Part shown: one piece after another, positions 1 through 11,098 of the stretch
Layout of the letters: every line of letters starts with the position of its first letter
How positions within the stretch are numbered: position 1 is the first letter of the stretch
Source: Rhodeus uyekii
Lineage: Eukaryota > Chordata > Actinopteri > Cypriniformes > Acheilognathidae
NCBI GenBank assembly: GCA_037043235.1
Contig: JAWRVZ010000232.1
Span: 453,715-517,714 of the forward strand
Direction: 5' to 3'
DNA: 64,000 bases
The notes under the pieces: model-generated
What the model saw: the letters and a program-made list of their open reading frames with translations, nothing else
The model's database searches: none
What the model was told of the DNA's origin: nothing
Made by a program: the position numbers and the translations under genes

Positions 1-154
1 AAGCATTAGATAAGGAAAAATTTAATCTGCCAACTAACTACTTCTTTATATTTATGTACCTCATACTTTTTTACCGTCTTTATTATATTTGCATTCATCT
101 ATATGCCAAATCATGACAAAAATAAACCTTTAGTAGATACAAATGTTTATAGAC

Positions 155-182
155 TTTTTTTTGAGGGTAAAATATATCATAA

Positions 183-223
<41 letters not shown>

Positions 224-266
224 ATATTTTACCCTCAAAAGAAAGTATATATATATATATATATAA
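155..266. repeat. AT microsatellite centred in a hairpin
   Basis: An (AT)n tract at about 184-220 is flanked by perfect inverted arms of roughly 20 bp (TTGAGGGTAAAATATATCAT at the left, its complement ending near 240), followed by a second short (TA)n run to 266. The arms could be the ends of a tiny palindromic element expanded at its centre. The rest of 1-1250 is AT-rich and shows no gene; the short reading frames there are built on the AT repeat. Confidence 0.75.
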
Positions 267-1289
267 CATTTTTATATTTTATTAAAATAAAATCATTGGC
301 CACCAACCAGAATCCACTAGGCTTGAAATATTCTGAGTATTTAAAGCAACAGAGGGCAAAAGGACTGCAGCACGTTTCTATATTAAATAAAATGTTCTGC
401 TCTGTTGGTCTGGACAGTAACATAGTTATGCTTATAGTTTTTGTTAATGGTGTGAACAGACTTTTACTGCTTTATGCAACAAAAAAATCAGAGAGGCTCT
501 CTGTCGCATCGATGTTTCAGCTTCATCCAGGGAAGAATTAAAAATTAAACAGCTTTTCTTGAACTGAAGCTGTACTGTGGACGAGAAACTGCTTCAGCTG
601 TTCTTCAGTAGTACGACACGTTTACCAGTAAAATCTCAGAACCGTTTTTAATGTTTCAGCACAAACCTTCGACTGAACTAATGGTCGCAGGGAACATTAG
701 GCTCAGAACATACTCTATGCAAGGTCATCACACATTTGAAGTAGGATTAACTTGGAAAAAGCTAGGATTTTCACTCAGTAAATGCTTCAATAGTATGTAG
801 AAAGACTCAAAAATGTAAAGTAGAAACATAAAATACTTGACATTAGAAATGATATGACATTGGGTATATAGGCATGTTAAAACTTCTCGAGTGCGTTTCA
901 TTAGATGAAGATATCTCGCTATAAATAGTCACAGGTATGACATTGTTTATGATGATGATGTGAATCATCAGTGAATCATGTGAATCATCTTTTTTGGCCT
1001 CTGAATAAAAGCACTTTGTTAGAAATGTTCTCCTTTTTTTAGCTAGCTTGTTGGACTTGGTTGTTATGTTGGGCTAAAATTGCATTCATTATTTTTGAAC
1101 CAATGTAAGTATTTTCCATTAAAAACTTCTTAAATACTACGAAAAATCCTTTTTATAGTGTGGCTACACTAACTTTTTGTTTTTTTTGCATTGTGTTCAT
1201 GCATTCAGTTGTGCTTTCGTATTCTTGTGCAGTACGTTTCTTCTGAGATATATCTCCAAGGTGTTTGTGTAACTGTCCCGCTTGCTGTA

Positions 1290-1590
1290 AAAAGATCCGT
1301 CCCGTGATCCTTTTAGCCTGGCCGTGTCCCTCTTCACCCCCTGCTTTTGCAGCCCATTAGATGCATTAAAGCTCATTGCACAAAATCAATAACCTGCTGT
1401 GGGTCGGTTGCTAAAACAATTGTCCAAATGTTTTCTTTTGTGAGGAGAGCAGAAACCAGCCCTAATGCCCTCGAGTGTCACAGCTGGTAATGCAAGCGCT
1501 CCGTTATGAGCTTTTCTGTCCGTCGTGACTGGAGAGAAACGCTTTCGGAGAGCTTGAAGGCCCCTCATGGTGAAATTCAGCAGCATCTGT
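1290..1590. other. candidate conserved non-coding element
   Basis: This stretch is not simple repeat, matches no repeat family I recognise, and is dense in transcription-factor-like words (TTAGATGCATTAA, AAATCAATAA, AACAATTGTCC). No exon with splice sites is evident. The call is an inference from texture only; I cannot see conservation. Confidence 0.2.
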
Positions 1591-1859
1591 TTACATTAAA
1601 AGAGAACATGAGCGCCATCAAAACATAATGTGAGACGGGAATGTTTTGACAACACTAGAAGACATGTTGACCACCTTATTTGGTAGATTTGCGCATGAAA
1701 GCTTGATGCAAATGACCTCGTCTGTAACCTCACCCTTGTCTGGTGTTTATTATAGGTGATGTTGTGACAAAAGTAGACGTAGTCTCCTGCGTTTTTTAAT
1801 GCGAGGCACCACATGCTATTAGATTGAAAGTTAACTACTTCCCAAGTTTAAGGTTTGTT

Positions 1860-2010
1860 GAAAAAAGTTGAGCAAGTTTCTGAATTTCTGATGTTCCCCA
1901 AGGCTCGGTCTTGGGACCTATTTATTTATTATTTATTTAATGGACACTTTTTTAGTAAGAACATTATCCATTACACAAGAATACACATGGAAGAAGACAT
2001 ATTTTGGAAG
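1860..2010 (+). mobile_element. LINE reverse-transcriptase scrap
   Basis: A degenerate copy of the fish LINE reverse-transcriptase segment around the box written PQGSVLGPL in intact elements. Here the bases encode a decayed FPKARSWDL-like version, followed by the GHFFSKN-like stretch that also occurs in the larger fragments at 5.5-6.7 kb. It is too short and mutated to be functional. Confidence 0.5.
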
Positions 2011-2074
2011 CAACATAGACCAAAATCTCAATGGTTTCTTGCCTTAAATGGAAACTAGATAGATATAAACTCTT

Positions 2075-2312
2075 TTATTGTTTATTCACCCTCATGTCGT
2101 TCTAAACGGTTGTCACTCCTAAAATGAAAAAAATAAAACAACTTAAAAGTACCAATACTGTAATGAATATGGGTTGTGTTCAAAAGACCTGTTGTCAGGT
2201 TTGATGCAAGTTTGAATAAGAATATATTTTATTTTTTGTGAAGGTTTGGTGCTACACAAAGTTGAGTAAATGACAGAATTGTAATTTTGGGGTGAACTAT
2301 GCATTTAAAAAC
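2075..2312. repeat. fish MITE-like repeat, copy 1
   Basis: Begins with the words TTCACCCTCATGTCGTTC and ends with GGGGTGAACTATGC, the typical outer parts of a short palindromic repeat common in cyprinid genomes. Further copies lie at 3893-4077 and 43143-43415. No coding capacity. Confidence 0.6.
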
Positions 2313-2540
2313 CTCAATAGTGCCAATAAATCAACCAAAAAAGTCAAAGTATCATTTAAAGCAAATATTCATCATGAACTGGGTCAGAGATGATGTAAAT
2401 GTAATCAGCTTTTCTCTTAGTAGAATTCAGTGAATTATTATCCCTTCCTGCTGTAAATCCTGACAAAGTCCAGAAACATACAGACAGTCTTTCAGTGAGT
2501 GATCCATCATTAGGAGTGAATGAGAAACCATTCAAATCTT

Positions 2541-2701
2541 GGATAGGCGCTGTACACACAGAATTGATGTCAGGATAGGTGCTGAACAAACGGGAAGTGA
2601 TGTCAGGATAGGCACTGAACACACAGGAAATGATGCCAGGATAGGCACTGTACAGACAGGAAGTGATGTCAGGATAGGCGCTGTACACACAGGAAGTGAT
2701 T
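2541..2701. repeat. 33-bp minisatellite, five units
   Basis: Five head-to-tail units of 32-33 bp, each starting GGATAGGCRCTG and ending near GAAGTGATG. Because the unit is a multiple of three, the minus strand shows an apparent 11-residue repeat protein; this is a by-product of the period rather than a gene. From 2702 to about 3890 I see no gene or recognisable repeat. Confidence 0.85.
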
Positions 2702-3892
2702 CCAGTTTGTGATCTCAGTGATCCACATCATCTCAGTTTGTTTGATGGCTTCAGGACGAATGCATTTTTATTTTATTTCCATCCAAATATGTTAGTAGAA
2801 ATTTTAGGTTGACGTATAAAAAATGCTGTATGGAAAAGCTAAGATGTGCATAAGATAACATGAAATGCAAATGATTTAAATAGAACTTTTAATTATTTTA
2901 TAATAAGTTTGCATTTTTCTAGGATCTTGATGGAAACTGTCCGGTCGAACATATTTGATGATTTTTAAATATAGCTACAGTCTGCCTGTCTCCTACAGCC
3001 TCCTGTTTATCCACAGATCCCAGAACCTTCTAAAAAGAGCTCCACATAAAATAAGTCTGGGAAAGTCTTACTCGATGGCTGTTTCTGAGTGTTTGCTGTG
3101 GTCGTGGTTTAATGTTTAAAACACGTGACATTCTCAAGAATAATATTAGGAAGGAATTCGGCGAACAAGCCAAAATATCAGCAATTAATCTGCAGATATG
3201 TTCTATTAGTATATATTTCTGAGGTGTTGTGTTTCTGTGCATAGACCCTGTTTAAATTATTTTATACAATTCAGTCTCCCCACAATACCCATATTCCTCT
3301 TTCACATACTAATGCTGTAATTTCTGCTTGTTTACATTGATTTTGACTTTAAAACTTTTTTGAGTGCTGCAATGGACTTTAAGTTATTTTTATTTTTGTT
3401 TGGTATGACATGCTACACTCCATCCAAAAGTACTTTTAACTTTGCTGTTTTGACAAAAACTATTTGTTTGTGGAACTTTTTTTCACTTTTAAAATGTAAT
3501 TTTACTACATTTTTATATTTCTTGTATAATTCTTACACATGCATGTTTCATAACCTCATTAGCTCAGTGAGTCACTAATTACTAATCTGCAAAACTATTC
3601 GAGTCCAGGTTATGTATATTTGCAGAAATGCAAGATGTCTGTTAAGACGGGTGACGGCAGCCGCACAGATTCTTCACAGTGACCCTTAAAGCGACTCTCA
3701 CACTGCTGAATAATACATCTGTGTGAGGCAGAGTTTCATCTGAAATGTCAGTGTGATTTCACAGACAGTGGTGATTGTGTCTGATTGCTTCCCGGATGCT
3801 GATGGAGCGTGTCAGACATGAGATGAGTTCAGTTACCTTATAACTCTACAGGTGATTGGAGATGTGAGCAGACTCAAATGTAAAATAAAAAA

Positions 3893-4077
3893 AGTAGTCC
3901 AGAAATTCACCCAAAAAATGAAAACTCTTACTTCTTTCTTCTGTTGAACAAAGACAATGATATTTTGAAAATATCAGATAGTTGATTGTAGTGATTGACC
4001 GAGGGAGAGTAAATTATGACAGAATTTTCATTTTAATTTTCATCATTCAACATTTTTGGGTGAACTATCCCTTTAAG
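3893..4077. repeat. fish MITE-like repeat, copy 2
   Basis: Contains CTTCTTTCTTCTGTTGAACA, AGAGTAAATTATGACAGAAT and a terminal GGGTGAACTATCCCTTTAAG, matching the inverted ends of the family seen at 2075 and 43143. Confidence 0.65.
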
Positions 4078-4379
4078 TAAGGTAGTCTAGTGTGTTTTTA
4101 TTGATTAATCCGGAAAATATATTTTTTCTTTATCTAATTTTTCAACCAGCACTTGTACATCCTGTCATTCATTTTTTATTTATTTTTTGTTCTGAAATAT
4201 GTCACATTCATTCACTCACATCGGTTTGCGTTTCATGTCGACATTAAAATAATTAACAGGTTTTAAGCTTATGGTGAGCTTAGACAAGCACACACAACGT
4301 TTGTCTCACGTATGAACTGAATGATTCACACACACATCTGTCCTGGAAGATGATTAGGTTTGTTTTCCGAGATCCGTTC

Positions 4380-4530
4380 ACAAGATTTGAGTCTTTTTCC
4401 GGAGTCTTGCAGCACCATGATCCTTCAGCTAATTCAATTTTTATTAGCGCTCGTTATTTCTGCCAAAGCACTAAGAGAAATGGATTAGTCCACTTAATGC
4501 TCATTAATGTCTTTCTGTCTCTCTTTCTCT
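4380..4530. other. TAAT-rich candidate regulatory element
   Basis: A non-repetitive block upstream of pkn1 containing several homeodomain-type TAAT cores (GCTAATTCAATTTTTATTAG, TTAATGCTCATTAATG) before a CT microsatellite at 4521-4548. The overlapping reading frame has no recognisable domain. Regulatory role is inferred from motif density only. Confidence 0.2.
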
Positions 4531-4941
4531 CTCTCTCTCTCTCTCTGTCTCACATCCATGAACATCTGCGCATATCTTTCATCGATCAGTTGTGCAGATG
4601 TTTAGAGCGCTCAGGTGTAGTTTCAAGTGTCAGCGAGATGGAGGCATGTGGATCAGTAATTATTCAGATCTTGAAATGTATGTATGTATGTCGTGTTCCC
4701 CATTACAAAAAAATACAGTCAGAACAGTAATGTTTTTTTACAATTTCAAAATCTATTCAGTAATAGTTTCGTTATTGGGAACAACTTTCCTCACAAAGAG
4801 AGTAATAGCAGTAAATGGTGAAATGTTTTTTTTTTTGGTTCCCATGCAGAAAACTGCTTATAAATCCTACAAAACTTATTTTGAAAATCTAAAAATGCAT
4901 TATGTTTTCTGTGATGGGTAGGTCATAACATCTACAGAACA

Positions 4942-4944
<3 letters not shown>

Positions 4945-5026
<82 letters not shown>

Positions 5027-5040
5027 GTGTGTGTGAGTGT
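4945..5040. repeat. TG microsatellite
   Basis: About 80 bp of nearly pure (TG)n with a short interrupted tail. Between 5040 and 5500 nothing else is recognised. Confidence 0.95.
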
Positions 5041-5539
5041 GTGTTCTCAAACTCAGTCTGCTAAACTAAAGACCCACTTTAGTTCTTATTCAAGGTTGTT
5101 TTTTATGCAACCCAAAAGAAAATAATCTCACAGACACGAGTGAACTCTTGCTAACATACAGTAAGGCCATTAGAGCAAAGATAAGCCAACACACACACTC
5201 AGTGTTTGCAGCGCTCTAGTTTACGTTCACACACACAGACACGCTAGCTGATGTAACTGAGGATAATCATCATGTTTATCAGGCCGCCTCTCAGAATCAT
5301 TTATAATCCGCTTTCAATCTCCATTAATATCTGTTGGTCATTTATTTATATATTTTTGTTGAATTCCCTGCTGTGTGTGAAGTTGACCGTCACATAGAGA
5401 TATTTCAGAGCCACAGCAATATAACAGAATGTGTATTTTTATTTTAAAATATTAGTATAACATCAATAGACAAAGAATAACTAAAAGCCCTAGATCCCAC
5501 ACTGTTCTGGCAGATGTTTAGTAAGACTAAAAAGATTGA

Positions 5540-6740
5540 TGAAGAGGATCTGAGGGTACTGGTAAATTTGAAGAAGATCAGAGAGAAATTAAGGAACTAG
5601 ATTAATAAGAGCCTTGTAGGTTAGGAAGATTTTGAAATCAATTTTTACCTTCTTTGTTGAAGAACAGGAGAAATGTGCTCTATGAAAGGAATTCTAGAAA
5701 TAATATATGTGTAGATTAATTCTGGACCAGCTGCAATTTATGTTGAAATTTAGAAGGAAGACCAAAGAGAAAAGAATTGTTGTAATATATTTTATGTATC
5801 TAAGGCATGTACAAGGATAGCAGTGCAGTTCTTTGTCAAAAAAAGACTAAGATGGTTTGTGTTGTAAATGAAAATATGCAGAACCAATATAATTATTAAC
5901 GTCAGCTTCAAAGGTGCTATCAAGGAGAACATCCAGATCTTTTACCTGCTGGATGGAAAAATAACTATGGACTGATCAATAGTCACAGAGTCAGATTTCG
6001 CAAGAGTAAAGTTTGTTCCTATAAGGAGAATTTCAGTTTGACTACTATCAAGGAAATTTGATGAAAACCAGTTTTTAATTTTAGCTGGACAGAGAAAGTG
6101 GAGGAAAAGTAGAAGTAGGCATGGAAAACAGGTAAAGCTGGGTGTCCTCGGTGTAGCAGTGGAAATGAATACCGTTCTTACTAAAAAAGTGTCCAAGGGG
6201 GATTAAATAAATAATAAATAAAAGATCTCCCAAGACTGAGCCTTGGGGAACACCAGTGGTAACTTGAGATGGCTTATGTGAACCAAGTGTGACCACAAAG
6301 ATACGATCTGAAGACAAGTACTTGATCTCTTACCGGAAGCCAGTGCAACCGTTGAATAACAGGAGAAATGTGTTCTATGGGAGGGGTTCTAGAAATAATT
6401 TGTGCACATGAATTCTGGACCAGATGCAGTTTGTATTGAAATTTAGAAGGAAGACCAAAGGGAAGATAATTGCAGTAGTCTATATGTGAGGTAACTAGGA
6501 CATGGTAGGCATGGAAGACAGGTAAAGCTGGTTGTTCTCAGCATAGCAATGGAGATGGATATCGTACTTCCTAACAAGGCCCAAGGGGCAGTAAATGAAC
6601 AATAAATAAAAGAGGGCCCAAGACTGAGCCTTGGGGAACACCAGTGTTAACTGTCGATGGCCAGTTTTTGAATTGTACAAACTAGTGCCACCAGAAAGAC
6701 ACAATGTAAATAAAGACAGACAAGTCCTCATAACTTCAAA
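5540..6740 (-). mobile_element. two decayed LINE reverse-transcriptase fragments
   Basis: Read on the minus strand, 6081-6317 encodes the reverse-transcriptase motif GVPQGSVLG followed by HCYTEDTQLYL. Intact L2/Maui-like fish LINEs have an A-D-D core at that point, so the catalytic box is mutated. A second copy at about 6400-6740 has the same order of motifs with HCYAENNQLYL and the conserved word AGGAAGACCAAAG. Both pieces lie in the same orientation, carry stops and frameshifts, and are dead. Confidence 0.7.
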
Positions 6741-6839
6741 GGAAGTCAGCCTGTCTCATATTAATATGAATATTTAAAAGAGTAGAATTTTAAAGAAATA
6801 TTTAGAATTTTAAAAGACTACATTAACAAAAATCAGCTG

Positions 6840-7260
6840 CTATTGTGTTGTAGGGGGTTGCTAAGACATTGTCCATTTTCAGAAAATTGCAACGTGTTGC
6901 TATCCTGTTGTGATTGTGTTCTGGTTGTTTCTGTGGTTGCTTTGGCATTCTTCATGGTTGCTAGGAAGTTGCTAGTGTGCTCTTGATGGTTGCTAGGCAG
7001 TTGTTAGGGGTTACAGATGGTTGTTATGGTGTTAAGTAGTTGCTAGGGTGTCCAGGATGGTTGCTAAGGCATTGCTGTATGGTTGCTAGGCAGTTTTTCT
7101 TTTTCATTGCTTGGTTGTTGCTAAAATGGTCAGGGTAATTTCTAAGGAATTGCTATTTAAATGCTAATCGGGTGATTATCAGGTAAATAATTAGCTATTC
7201 TTGTGGTTGCTAGGTGTTACAGATTATTGCTATGGCATTGCTAGGGTGCCCCAAAACTTT
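6840..7260. repeat. degenerate GGTTGCTAGG minisatellite
   Basis: Irregular repetition of GGTTGCTAGG-type words. This is the same sequence family as the large minisatellite in the betaglycan-like gene at 55.3-57.3 kb, but far more diverged. From 7261 to about 8080 there is only low-complexity G-rich sequence and an AC run at 7989-8008. Confidence 0.6.
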
Positions 7261-8059
7261 TTTTAATCTCTTTTTTTTCTTAAGGTTTTACAGTTGCAGA
7301 AAGAGTTAAAATGTAATGAAGTGTTTTTTAAGACTGTGTAAGACAGCGATTTGAACTTGTCATTCAGGTTTGTGTGAAATGTTGTCTGTAAATATATTGG
7401 TCGGATGGCTGAGCATTATGTCATTATATTGTTTTGGACAGGGCTTAATGAGTTGTGGGCAGTGTTATGGGCGGAGTTGAACTGTGGGTGGGGCATCAGG
7501 GGTAGTGTGGAGTTGTGGGTGGGGTGTAGAGCTCAATAGTCGTTTCGACCCTGTAAAGCATCATAGGACGGTTTCCACTGTCAATTAGGAATGTAGTCGC
7601 TGTGTTTAACCTGGTCAGATTTGGACCCGAGATGAAAGACACATGATGCTACAGTGCTGATCATAAATTAGATCATGTTTAGATTCAGCTCATACACCTT
7701 TCTCTTTCTTTAAACTAGCTTGATGCAGTAACAACTTCTCTGCTTTGCATCACTAGATCTTGAGGCCCGAACCGTGTGAGGACAGCAGATCTCAGTCCTG
7801 TGTCTTTATATGGACAAACACACACTTTAAGAACATTATTCTTTGTTTATTTGTTTTAGAAACTGTATTTTAGTTGTTAAGCCTTATAGTCTATTTAAGT
7901 CAGTGTTGCACTTGTGTTAGTGTGTGTTTCATTTTGAGCAGTTTCGTTTCCTCTTTGGCTGTCACAAGTGCCATCCTGTGTATTAAAACACACACACACA
8001 CACACACATATATGTAGTGGTGCCTCGTTTCTGAACCGGAAGTTTGTTGAGAGATTTCA

Positions 8060-8264
8060 AAAGCCAATCATCCACGTGCCTGTGTATAAGTGTGTGTGTT
8101 TCTGTGCAAACGACAAAGATCTTGTGTGTCGCGTGGAGATGAACAGGAAGCTGTTGCTGTCGTTCTCTCTGAGCGGAAGCTGTTGCTGTTCATGGTGTCG
8201 GAGGCTCTGATAGAGCAGAGCCAACAGCTTTACATCAGAGGAGAGCGGGAGAGGAGAGGAGGAG
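8060..8264 (+). promoter_or_regulatory. pkn1: pkn1 5' leader region
   Basis: Sequence immediately upstream of the chosen ATG. It contains a duplicated AGCTGTTGCTGT word and a purine-rich run up to the start codon (GGAGGAGATGG). I see no convincing TATA box and the transcription start cannot be placed; this entry marks the probable 5' untranslated region only. Confidence 0.35.
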
Positions 8265-8339
8265 ATGGATAGTGAAGGAGATGCAGGAGAGTGTTCGCTG
8301 GAGGATTGTCCCTCCAGCCCGGGGGAGGCCGAACATGCG
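8265..8339 (+). CDS. pkn1: pkn1 exon 1 (start codon)
   Basis: 25 codons starting MDSEGDAGE and ending GEAEHA, then a GTAGGA donor in phase 0, which matches the phase-0 acceptor of exon 2. PKN family first exons are short, variable and end just before the SxLEQLGL-like start of HR1a, as here. The acidic 25-residue leader has no motif I know. An alternative upstream first exon cannot be excluded. Confidence 0.6.
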
Positions 8340-11038
8340 GTAGGATCTCAAAACCTGCTCAATTTCCCTGTTCGTCAGTCCGTCAAAGGGCCCAAACCTT
8401 CATGACTTTCTTCTGTGAAACAGAAGACACTTTGAAGAAAGTATGGGGTTATTTTAGTGTCAATAATACAGTATTGTAATATTTTTTTACATTTTGCATT
8501 ACAACATTTTTTTAAGCTTGTTTTAGCAACTTTATACAATTCTTCTAAAGCATTCATTAATCTAATTTTGTTCATTTCAATATTTACTTTTTCAATATTC
8601 ATGAATAATTACCGTAACAGCTGTATTGCTCATTGTTAGTAAATGCTTTAACTCAAATTCTAGCAAATGGATCCTTATTGTAAATTTCTACCATTTTTAT
8701 TCATTATTGTACTATTTTATTAAAATTCTAATTTAAATAGTTGCCTTTGCAGGTAAAATAAAATCTAAGATTTTAAAAATCTAAGGGGTCCAAACATCAT
8801 TGGATCCCATTGACAAAATTAAAAATGAACTTGATCAAAATATCTTCTTTTATGTATTTTAAGACAAAGAAGTATTAAACAACAAGCCAATTATATTTTG
8901 AGCTGAACAAACTTTTCAAGGGCCGAACTAAAGATCATGATGAAGATTAGGGTTTATATGTGACATGTTTTGTGTTTCTGATGTTTCAGTAAGTTTGCTG
9001 CTCGTAGCTTTAGTGTTTCATAACCCGCCTTACTTCCGTGATGTGACGTGTTTCTGAGTCAAACTGGACATGCAGTGAGATAAACTGAGGATGGAGCTTT
9101 ATTTTATCCCAGCTGGGGAAATCTAGTTGATTGGTTGGTTTGATGAATAAAAGGGTATTATGGAATCAGTCGAGAGTTGAAAGTGTAAAGAAAGTTATTT
9201 TTTCCTATAGAAAAATGTGCACTGATGAATAGTTCGCAATAGACCAGGAATGTGTCTTTAACACTTTCCCCGGCACTGACAGAGATTTCCAGCTTTCTGT
9301 GTCTTTCCGTGATGTGTAGTGACATTAGATCTGAAAGAGAAGAATATCTCCTGATCAAAACACATGTGAAGAAGAAGCAGAAACAAGCGATAGCATATAT
9401 AAGCAGATGCATGTGTAAAATAACAGGATCATCAACATTAAACGACAGAAATCAAAACTGTCTAATGCTCCTGAATGAAATGTGGAAACGGACGAGCTTT
9501 AGGACTGTGAAGATTTGGGGTGTTAATCTGTGTTGAGTCGAATCTGGATGAAGTTTTTGACAAAAACAGAACTTTTTGCTAAAAATTTTGTTTTTATATG
9601 AAAAGTACCCTCATTCAAGTGATGATAAAAACATAAGAATGCATTAATGAGAGTAAAATTGGTTTCTTTGTTGTTTAAAAGCAGAGGATATGTTCTTCCT
9701 TTTCATATATATATTAATACAACAAAATATTCTGAGGGGCCATGAAACGTTTCTGAAAATGATCAAAAATGCTGGTGGTTGTTGGCAACTTTTTTCCAAA
9801 AACGCTGGCAGGGAAAGAGTTAAAAACATAGGATTATAATTCGGTTATTTTGGGGAGAAATAATGACCCGGATGAGTCACTAACTGTCCTAAGTATTTAC
9901 TGAAAATGGTGTAGGATTTACATTGAAGCTAAAGAAACTGCTTGTAAATTTCACAGAAGAATAACAAATTTAATTGAGAAGCGGCTCCAATGATCTTGGT
10001 TTTATTTCCAGTGTTATGAAATGAATTTGGAGAGCATCTCAGATCCATGTGATGAGAAATGTGTGTGTAAGTTTGAGACGGTTGATATCTCGCCGAAACT
10101 GATTTCTGGGGTCTTTAATAAGAGGAGAAACATCTGAGATGTGTTTTCAGAGGGGAAAAAATAGATTTTGTAGAAATTTCATAGTGATTCCTCTTTCCTA
10201 GAGATTGTGATATTTTATGTGTTTCTGAACTGGCTTTTCCTGTGTTTTGTAAGCTCTCGGCAGAACTTCCTTATTGAGTCACAGTGTTCATGTGTGTCTG
10301 AAATCTACCGCAGCTGAGTGTTTCTGCGGCGTCTCGAGGAGCACCTGCTCTATTTACACTGTCGGCCGTGTGTTTAGTCTTTAAATGTCTGTGTGAAGTG
10401 TTATATTTCAGCGCGGGGTGTCTGCAGTTCAGCTCAGGCTGTGTCTCTTGTGTCAGACTCTGACAACAAAAAGAGAAGTTCTGTGAGTCGACGGTCAGTT
10501 TACGGTTATTATCCATGATCATAAAGTTTCTCTCGATGTTGTTGACTTCCTCTGCATGAGCGCTGAACCGCAGCGCTGCCCTTTGCCTTTGCTGACTCAT
10601 TTCAGACCATTGACAAAGAAAACAAGTGCTGGAATAGATTGAATTACAGACTCTTTGCACTTAATTGATGCTGATATATATCCTCTGTAGAGCCGTTTGT
10701 TCTTCTTGATGTTATAATAATAATTGATTCTTTAGTGATGCTCAAATTAATGTTCCTGCAAAGCTGCTTTGAGGCTGTTTGTATTGTATAAAGTTCTGTA
10801 CATAAAGCCAGATCATGTGAAATGTTCAGACTCAGACTGTTGATCTGATGAAAGAGGGTCACAGGTCGAGGTTCGGGAAGTGTCCGTCGCTGTGAGACAC
10901 GTGTGTTTGGTCTCAGAGCAGCCGCTGTGTTTCTGTGCTGCTGTAAAAGCAGTTATTTATGGTGGTATAATGTAGAACCGAGCACCATCACTGACTCTGG
11001 ATCTGCTCCTCAGATCAATGTAGACGCCCTTATCTCAG

Positions 11039-11098
<60 letters not shown>

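Noticed and set aside
143..541. Open frames rich in Tyr-Ile repeats
   Set aside because: They are translations of the AT microsatellite; the same artefact occurs at 16.4 kb and 42.8 kb.
2356..2688. Minus-strand 11-residue repeat protein
   Set aside because: Produced by the 33-bp minisatellite period; no start context, splice sites or homology.
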